Shown: positions 58,462 through 64,000 of the stretch, one piece after another
How the letters are laid out: each line of letters starts with the position of its first letter
Numbering within the stretch: the first letter of the stretch is position 1
Source: Roseibium polysiphoniae
Lineage (GTDB): Bacteria > Pseudomonadota > Alphaproteobacteria > Rhizobiales > Stappiaceae
Assembly (NCBI RefSeq): GCF_014842925.1
Contig: NZ_JACYXJ010000001.1
Span: forward strand, 186,001-250,000
DNA: 64,000 nucleotides
Reading direction: 5' to 3'
The notes under the pieces: model-generated
The model's database searches: none
What the model was told of the DNA's origin: nothing
Seen by the model: only the letters and a program-made list of their open reading frames with translations
Made by a program: the position numbers and the translations under genes

Positions 58462-61453
58462 CGGGAAAGATCAAACGCGGGCAATGCCGGGCAAGTCCGG
58501 TGGCAAGCCTCTCTATCTTTCTCTCACTGTCGATCCACCCTCCATTGACCCGGACAAGGGTGCCCTGTTTCTGGCCGATGTGCTGGAAAAGGCACGTGCG
58601 CATGAAGACGGACCTGATTTGCCTGGCCTTCTGCGCGATCACCCGAAGGTCGAGGCCTTTCTCTCTGCAATCCTGTCGAACACGTCTTATCTGAGGGATT
58701 TGTCTCTCGCAGATCCGCAGCGGCTTTTTGACATCCTGAAGGACGACCCTGCCGAACGCATTGCCACTTTGCTGGAACGCGCGCGCCAGACCTTGGGCGA
58801 AAGCGAATCGGAGGTGATGCGCGATCTGAGGCTGTTGAAGCAGGATCTGGCATTGACGCTGGGGCTGGCGGATATCGGCGGCGCGATTGATCTCGACCAG
58901 GTCACGGCAGGTCTGGCGGGCTTCGCTGATGCAGCCCTGTCGGCGGCCATTCGCTTTTGCCTGACGGAAATGGCGGCGAAGGGGAAATTCACACCCGTCG
59001 ATCCTGATGACCCTGAAAAAGCGTCCGGTTTTATCGTTCTGGCCATGGGCAAACATGGCGCAATGGAACTCAACTATTCGTCCGACATCGATCTGATCAT
59101 TCTCTACGACCCGGCGATCAGCCCGATTGCCGAGAATGCCGAACCCTCCGTCGAATTTGTCCGCATGACCCGGCGGCTGGTGAAGATCATGCAGGACCGG
59201 ACGGCGGAAGGTTACATCTTCCGCACGGATCTGCGCCTTCGGCCCGACCCGGGTGCGACGCCGCTTGCCATGTCCGTGCCAGGGGCTTTGTCCTACTATG
59301 AATCCCTCGGGCAAAACTGGGAGCGGGCTGCGCTGATCAAGGCCCGGCCGTGTGCGGGTGATATTGAGGCAGGCGACGCCTTTCTGGCGGAAATCACGCC
59401 CTTCATCTGGCGCAAATATTTAGATTTTGCCGCCATTGCGGACGTTCAGTCGATCAAGCGCCAGATCCACATCCACAAGGGGCATGGCAAGTTCGCCGTT
59501 GCTGGCCACAATGTGAAGCTCGGCCGGGGCGGCATCCGCGAGGTGGAGTTCTTCGTCCAGACTCAGCAGCTGATCGCCGGAGGGCGAAATCCCGCCCTGC
59601 GCGGCAGGCGCACGCTCGACATGCTGGACGGCCTTCTGGAGGCCGGTTGGATCAAGGAAGATGCCCGTGAAGAGCTGCGCGAGGCCTATATATTTCTCCG
59701 GGCGGTCGAGCATCGGATCCAGATGCTCAACGACGAACAGACCCAGCTGTTGCCCAAGGACGAGGAAGGCCTGACGCGGATCGCCTATCTGATGGGCTTC
59801 GACAGCCGGGAGGCTTTCGAGAAAGCCTTCATGGCGCGCCTGAAACGGGTTCAGCGTCACTATGCAGAGCTTTTCGAGGATGAACCGGAGCTGGCCTCCG
59901 ACCTGGGCAATCTTGTCTTCACCGGCGACGACAATGACCCTGAGACCCTCGAGACGCTTTCAGGTCTCGGGTTCAAGCAGCCCGGTGATGCCGTCAACAT
60001 CATCAAGTCCTGGCACTTCGGGCGTTATGCCTGCACACGTTCGGCCATGGCGCGTGAACGGTTGACCGAATTGCATCCGGTGCTGGTGACAGCGCTGGCC
60101 GGAACCGACAACGCCGATGCGGCCCTGCGCGGCTTTGACAGTTTTCTGGCCAAACTCCCTGCCGGAATTCAGCTCTTTGCCTTGCTGAAATCCAACCCCG
60201 AGCTCCTGAACTTGCTGGCGACGGTCATGGGGTCGGCGCCGCGGATGGCGGAAACCGTGTCCCGCCGGATCCACGTTCTGGATACGGTGCTGGACCCGGC
60301 CTTCTTCGGTGCCATGCCGAGCTACGAGGAGTTTCGCGACGGCCTGGATCTGACGCTGGAACTGGCGCGGTTCTACGAGGAAGCCCTCGACCGGGCGCGG
60401 ATCTTTGCCCAGGAACAGCAGTTTCTCATTGGCCTGAGGCTGGTCTCCGACACGCTGTCCGCCGACAAGGTCGGGCACGCTTTGGCCCGTTTGGCAGAAG
60501 TGGTCGTCGACAGGATCCTGACGCGGGTCGAGGCGCATGTCGCCGAGAGCAATGGTCATGTGCCCGGCGGACAGGTCGCGGTGCTCGCCATGGGCAAGCT
60601 CGGTGGCCGGGAAATGACCGCCGCCTCAGACCTCGACCTGATCCTATTGTACGAAGCGCCGGGGGGCGTCAGCAAGTCCGACGGTGCCCGGCCCCTGGCG
60701 ATCTCCCAATATTATACGCGCCTGACCCAGAGGCTTGTCACGGCTCTTTCCGCGCCCACGGCAGAGGGAAGCCTTTATGAGGTGGATTTCCGCCTGAGAC
60801 CCTCCGGCAACGCCGGGCCGCTGGCGACGAACCTTGGCGGGTTTATTGCCTATCAGGAAAAGGAAGCCTGGACCTGGGAACACATGGCCCTGACCAGGGC
60901 GCGTGTCATCGCCTCAAGCTCGGAAGGCTTCGCAGCCAAGATCCAGCACCATCTCTGCCAAACGCTGGCCAAAGAGCGCGACCGGGCGGCCCTGGCCGAT
61001 GATGTCAGGTCCATGCGGGCCCGGATTGAGAAGGAAAAGGGCACCAAGGACATTTGGGATCTCAAGCAGGTCGCTGGCGGCCTCGTCGACATCGAATTTA
61101 TCGCCCAGTTCCTGCAGCTCGCCCATGCGCATGACAAGCCGCATGTTCTGGCGCAGGGAACCGAAGAGGCGCTTGCGAAGCTGCGCGAAGCTGGCTGTCT
61201 GAGCAGCGGTGACGCGGATCAGTTGCTGTCTGCACTAAGGCTTTATCATCGCCTGACCCAGGTCTTGCGCATGGCACTGACGGGCAAGTTCGTGCCGACC
61301 GAGGCGCCGCGTGGCGTCCGCGATCTCCTGCTGCACGCAGCTGGTGTGCCCGATCTCGCGCGGCTTGAGCTGGAACTTGCCGAAATACAGCAGAGCGTCA
61401 GGGCACGGTTCGAGCAAATCGTCGGCAAGGTCGAAGTGCCATCCTCCACCTAG
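58439..61453 (+). CDS. glnE: Bifunctional glutamine synthetase adenylyltransferase/adenylyl-removing enzyme
   Basis: A 1,004-aa enzyme that adds or removes AMP on glutamine synthetase according to nitrogen state. The N-terminal nucleotidyltransferase (removing) domain has GKHGAMELNYSSDIDLIILY, and the C-terminal (adding) domain has GKLGGREMTAASDLDLILLY; both keep the paired aspartates. The central region contains the linker helices and GRGGIREVEFFVQTQQL. Full length for the family. It starts 23 bases inside the kinase gene and carries on to a 98-base gap before arsR. Confidence 0.95.
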   Translation: MGQETAVSGKDQTRAMPGKSGGKPLYLSLTVDPPSIDPDKGALFLADVLEKARAHEDGPDLPGLLRDHPKVEAFLSAILSNTSYLRDLSLADPQRLFDILKDDPAERIATLLERARQTLGESESEVMRDLRLLKQDLALTLGLADIGGAIDLDQVTAGLAGFADAALSAAIRFCLTEMAAKGKFTPVDPDDPEKASGFIVLAMGKHGAMELNYSSDIDLIILYDPAISPIAENAEPSVEFVRMTRRLVKIMQDRTAEGYIFRTDLRLRPDPGATPLAMSVPGALSYYESLGQNWERAALIKARPCAGDIEAGDAFLAEITPFIWRKYLDFAAIADVQSIKRQIHIHKGHGKFAVAGHNVKLGRGGIREVEFFVQTQQLIAGGRNPALRGRRTLDMLDGLLEAGWIKEDAREELREAYIFLRAVEHRIQMLNDEQTQLLPKDEEGLTRIAYLMGFDSREAFEKAFMARLKRVQRHYAELFEDEPELASDLGNLVFTGDDNDPETLETLSGLGFKQPGDAVNIIKSWHFGRYACTRSAMARERLTELHPVLVTALAGTDNADAALRGFDSFLAKLPAGIQLFALLKSNPELLNLLATVMGSAPRMAETVSRRIHVLDTVLDPAFFGAMPSYEEFRDGLDLTLELARFYEEALDRARIFAQEQQFLIGLRLVSDTLSADKVGHALARLAEVVVDRILTRVEAHVAESNGHVPGGQVAVLAMGKLGGREMTAASDLDLILLYEAPGGVSKSDGARPLAISQYYTRLTQRLVTALSAPTAEGSLYEVDFRLRPSGNAGPLATNLGGFIAYQEKEAWTWEHMALTRARVIASSSEGFAAKIQHHLCQTLAKERDRAALADDVRSMRARIEKEKGTKDIWDLKQVAGGLVDIEFIAQFLQLAHAHDKPHVLAQGTEEALAKLREAGCLSSGDADQLLSALRLYHRLTQVLRMALTGKFVPTEAPRGVRDLLLHAAGVPDLARLELELAEIQQSVRARFEQIVGKVEVPSST

Positions 61454-61520
61454 AGCCGAAAAGCCGAGGCTTTCTCTAACCTTGCAAAAAATGTCGAGGC
61501 AAGGCGGACAGAATTATTGC

Positions 61521-61554
61521 CATATTTCGACATATCTAGTATTCTTGAAATATG
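61521..61554. promoter_or_regulatory. ArsR-type operator candidate
   Basis: CATATTTC (61521-61528) and GAAATATG (61547-61554) form a perfect 8-base inverted repeat with an 18-base centre. The right arm includes the arsR ATG. ArsR/SmtB repressors bind imperfect palindromes around their own start, so autorepression is likely. Confidence 0.5.
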
Positions 61555-61902
61555 GATATCGAGACCTCACTCTTTGCCTTTTCGGCTCTTAGTCAAAAAA
61601 CCCGCCTGGATGTCTTCCGCCTTCTTGTGAAAGCGGGACCTGAGGGGATGTTCGCTGGTGACATCGCCGACGCGCTTGGCGTTCGGCAAAACACGATGTC
61701 GACCAATTTGAACATCCTCTTGCGGGCGAAGCTGATCCGGAACGAGAGAGAGGGGCGGGCGATCCGCTACAGGGCCGATTTCGATGGGATCCGTGGCTTG
61801 CTGTCCTTCCTTGTGGAGGACTGCTGCGGCGGAAATCCCGAACACTGTGCACCCCTGCTTGACACGCTTGTTTGCGACTGTTGGGAGACTGAAAATGACT
61901 GA
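61552..61902 (+). CDS. arsR: ArsR-family metalloregulator
   Basis: A 116-aa winged-helix repressor (TRLDVFRLLVKAGPEGMFAG, then GVRQNTMSTNLNILLRAKLI). The usual CVC in the DNA-binding helix is absent; instead cysteines cluster near the C-terminus (DCCGGNPEHC with Cys91, 92 and 99; then CDC at 108-110), as in ArsR types that bind arsenite at the C-terminal end. It overlaps arsC by 8 bases, and a perfect inverted repeat covers its start. Confidence 0.87.
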   Translation: MDIETSLFAFSALSQKTRLDVFRLLVKAGPEGMFAGDIADALGVRQNTMSTNLNILLRAKLIRNEREGRAIRYRADFDGIRGLLSFLVEDCCGGNPEHCAPLLDTLVCDCWETEND

Positions 61903-62410
61903 AAAAGTTTATAATGTGCTATTCCTCTGCACGGGAAATTCCGCCCGTTCCATCATCGCCGAAGCGGTGATGAGCAGGGTTGGACAGGGCCGGTTCAAGG
62001 CCTTTTCCGCCGGCTCTCACCCCAAGGGCGCAGTTCACCCCTATACGCTTGAGCTGCTGGAGAACGCCAACTTCAAGACCGATTTCGCCCGCTCCAAGAG
62101 CTGGGACGAATTCGCGGTGCCGGACGCACCCGAACTCGATTTCGTCTTCACGGTCTGTGACAATGCGGCCGGCGAAGCTTGCCCTCTCTGGCCGGGCCAG
62201 CCGATGACGGCTCACTGGGGCGTGCCCGATCCTGCGGCGGTCGAAGGCAATGAAGCTGAAAGACGCCTGGCCTTTTCCGAGACGCTTCGCATGCTCAATG
62301 CGCGCATCTCGATTTTCTCCAGTCTGCCGCTGGAAAGCATCGACAAGCTGTCGCTGCAAAAACGCCTCGATGACATCGGCAAGGCCGACGCCATGGACGG
62401 CGCCGCCTGA
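61895..62410 (+). CDS. arsC: Arsenate reductase of the low-molecular-weight phosphatase family
   Basis: A 171-aa reductase. The P-loop FLCTGNSARS has nucleophile Cys12 and Arg18 (CX5R). The C-terminal half includes DFVFTVCDNAAGEACPLWPG, with cysteines that could carry the disulfide relay of thioredoxin-linked ArsC. It is translationally coupled to arsR (8-base overlap), which argues for arsenate rather than phosphotyrosine as substrate. No ArsB/Acr3 pump is visible in the window. Confidence 0.87.
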   Translation: MTEKVYNVLFLCTGNSARSIIAEAVMSRVGQGRFKAFSAGSHPKGAVHPYTLELLENANFKTDFARSKSWDEFAVPDAPELDFVFTVCDNAAGEACPLWPGQPMTAHWGVPDPAAVEGNEAERRLAFSETLRMLNARISIFSSLPLESIDKLSLQKRLDDIGKADAMDGAA

Positions 62411-62460
62411 TCAGGCGGAGCGTCTGGTTTCCAGACGTGCCAATAGAATTGATTGGCTGA

Positions 62461-62489
62461 ACGGGCGCCGCATCTGGCGTCCGTTTTTG
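62461..62489 (+). terminator. Intrinsic terminator after arsC
   Basis: ACGGGCGCC (62461-62469) pairs with GGCGTCCGT (62476-62484) through eight standard pairs and one G-T pair, followed by TTTT and G. A perfect 16-base palindrome (62403-62418) also covers the arsC stop. Confidence 0.65.
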
Positions 62490-62530
62490 TTTGTCTGGTT
62501 GCAGAATGATAGGTGACGGGGACAGCCCAC

Positions 62531-64000
62531 TCAGGCGACGTCGGCAGGCTCGCCCAGAGGCAGGCTGAAGCTGACGGTCGTGCCTTCGCCGACCTTGGAG
62601 TCGATGGTCAATTTGGAGCCATGCAGCTCGATCAGCGAGCGGGCGATGGCAAGACCGAGGCCTGAACCCTTGTGGCTCTTGGTGAACTGGTTTTCGACCT
62701 GAATGAACGGTCTTGCGAGGCGTTCGATGTCCGCTTCGGAAATGCCGATCCCCGTGTCGATGATCTGGAACCGGACCAGCTTGTCTTCGCGCCGTGCAAC
62801 GAGCCGGACCTGGCCGCCGTCGGGGGTGAACTTCACCGCGTTTGCAAGCAGGTTCAAAAGCACCTGTTTCAGCGCGCGGCGGTCGGCTGCGACCGGCAGA
62901 TCTTCCGGCACCACGTCGCAGGTGACCGAAATGTTCTTCTCCGAAGCGGCTGCCGTGATGATCCGGGCTGCGTCGTGGGTTGCCTCGCCGGCGTTGAGCG
63001 CTTCGGTGTCGATGGACATGCGGCCGGCTTCGATCTTGGACATGTCCAGGATGTCGTTGATCACATTGAGCAGATAGGTGCCGGAGTTGTGAATGTCCTG
63101 GCAGTATTCGGAATACCGATCGGTGCCCAGCGGTCCGAACATCTCCTGGTTCATGATGTCGGAGAAGCCGATGATGGCGTTCAGCGGCGTGCGCAGTTCG
63201 TGGGAAATATTGGCGAGGAACTCGGACTTGGCGCGGTTCGCGTCTTCCGCCTTGGTTTTCTCTTCGCCGTATTTGTCGGCCAGTTCGACCAGCTGCTCAG
63301 CCTGAATCTGAAGGGTCTGACGTGACTTCTGCAGGTCGGTGATGGTCGCCTTGAGCTTGCGCTCGCTGTCCATCAGCTTTTCTTCGTGAAGCTTCAGCGG
63401 CGTAATGTCCGTACCAACCGAGACGAACCCGCCATCCTTGGTCCGGCGCTCGGAGATCTGGAGCCAGCGCCCGTCGTCAAGCTGGGCCTCGTAGCTGCCG
63501 CTCGGGGCGTCGGAACGCTGACTGACCTTGACCGGATGCCCCGTGACTTCGCCGTTCTCTGCTGCGGCCATGACCTTTTGATAGGGGGTGCCTGGTTTGA
63601 CCGCGGTCGCCGGGAGACTGTGCAGGGACTGGTAGTTGGAATTGCAGATGACCAGTTCGTTCTTGGCGTTCCAGAGGACGAAGGCTTCGGAAATCGTCTC
63701 GATCGCGTCTCGCAGGCGCAGGTCCGCCGTGCGGCTCTGCTCGGCCAGCTCATGTTGCTCCGTCACGTCGATGCAGATGCCGATCAGATGCGGTTCGCTG
63801 CGCCCGGCCTCGCTTTGGATTTCGCCGCGCGCCCGGAGCCAGATCCAGCGTCCGTCCGCATGGCGCATGCGAAACATCTTGTCGACGGTGCCATCACCGC
63901 TTTCCAGCAGCTCTTCTGCAAGCTGCAGCAGGTCAACATCATCGGGATGGGTGATTTCGGAGACCTCGGCAAAGGACAGGATGTCATCCTTCGGTTTGCG
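62531..64000 (-). CDS. PAS-domain sensor histidine kinase, 5' partial
   Basis: The frame is open to the right window edge, so the start is missing; 489 residues are visible. A PAS/PAC unit runs through HPDD and MFRMRHADGRWIWLRARGE to CIDVTEQHELAE, a second PAS follows (AIETISEAFVLWNAKNELVI) to VSVGTDITPLK, then a coiled coil. The HisKA motif is FLANISHELRTPLNAIIGFS, and the ATPase shows NLLANAVKFTPDGG, DTGIGI and GSGLGLAIARSL. No membrane helix is visible. It resembles PleC/DivJ-type kinases, but the N-terminus is needed to place it. Confidence 0.9.
   Translation of the reverse strand, partial: RKPKDDILSFAEVSEITHPDDVDLLQLAEELLESGDGTVDKMFRMRHADGRWIWLRARGEIQSEAGRSEPHLIGICIDVTEQHELAEQSRTADLRLRDAIETISEAFVLWNAKNELVICNSNYQSLHSLPATAVKPGTPYQKVMAAAENGEVTGHPVKVSQRSDAPSGSYEAQLDDGRWLQISERRTKDGGFVSVGTDITPLKLHEEKLMDSERKLKATITDLQKSRQTLQIQAEQLVELADKYGEEKTKAEDANRAKSEFLANISHELRTPLNAIIGFSDIMNQEMFGPLGTDRYSEYCQDIHNSGTYLLNVINDILDMSKIEAGRMSIDTEALNAGEATHDAARIITAAASEKNISVTCDVVPEDLPVAADRRALKQVLLNLLANAVKFTPDGGQVRLVARREDKLVRFQIIDTGIGISEADIERLARPFIQVENQFTKSHKGSGLGLAIARSLIELHGSKLTIDSKVGEGTTVSFSLPLGEPADVA

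Overview
The window looks like chromosomal DNA of a GC-rich marine alphaproteobacterium. The best guess is Hyphomicrobiales, Stappiaceae-like (Roseibium/Labrenzia/Stappia). That rests on the order feuN-feuP-feuQ ... ccmI-ccmE-ccmF-ccmH ... degP-response regulator-histidine kinase-glnE, on alphaproteobacterial families (DUF1491, DUF2336, DUF1194, GTA structural genes), and on a DMSP-lyase-type cupin. The placement is inference; no rRNA or other marker gene is present, and I saw no tRNA.

Layout. 1-7,000: cell-envelope and accessory genes: a peptidoglycan-binding protein cut by the window edge, DUF1491, DUF2336, a lipoprotein, a GlxA-type regulator divergent from a cysteine hydrolase, and an ankyrin protein. 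7,100-11,160: small-molecule metabolism: an Lrp regulator divergent from diaminopropionate ammonia-lyase, RidA, a DddQ-like cupin, NIPSNAP and an aspartate/glutamate racemase. 11,300-15,400: an operon of a class A penicillin-binding protein with DUF1214 and DUF1254 proteins, then a YcgN protein. 15,400-20,600: a soluble two-PAS chemoreceptor behind an AT-rich leader, a TetR/oxidoreductase pair with three operator-like palindromes, and an FMN-binding glutamate-synthase-like protein. 20,600-21,480: a non-coding stretch packed with palindromic repeats.

21,480-38,890 is the main accessory block: a gene-transfer-agent (GTA)-type capsid and tail cluster, collinear with the Rhodobacter capsulatus GTA genes g1-g15. 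It is extended by a DUF2793 protein, a GH24 endolysin and two small membrane proteins. There is no integrase, repressor, replication gene or attachment site, which favours a domesticated GTA over a live prophage. Unusual points are a promoter/leader with two terminator-like hairpins before g1, terminator-like hairpins after the capsid gene, a small extra gene before the protease, and an inverted YdcH-family gene between g11 and g12.

38,900-64,000 is mostly core: VOC protein and WYL regulator, DUF1194, FeuN/FeuP/FeuQ-like system, lipoprotein, an unknown 492-aa protein, the cytochrome c maturation operon, two DUF2336 paralogues flanking a hydrolase-OsmC fusion, a GST, a Deg protease, a second two-component system overlapping glnE, an arsR-arsC pair, and a PAS histidine kinase running off the right edge. 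Start codons were chosen from visible ribosome binding sites, overlaps and family length; where this departs from the longest reading frame the entry says so.
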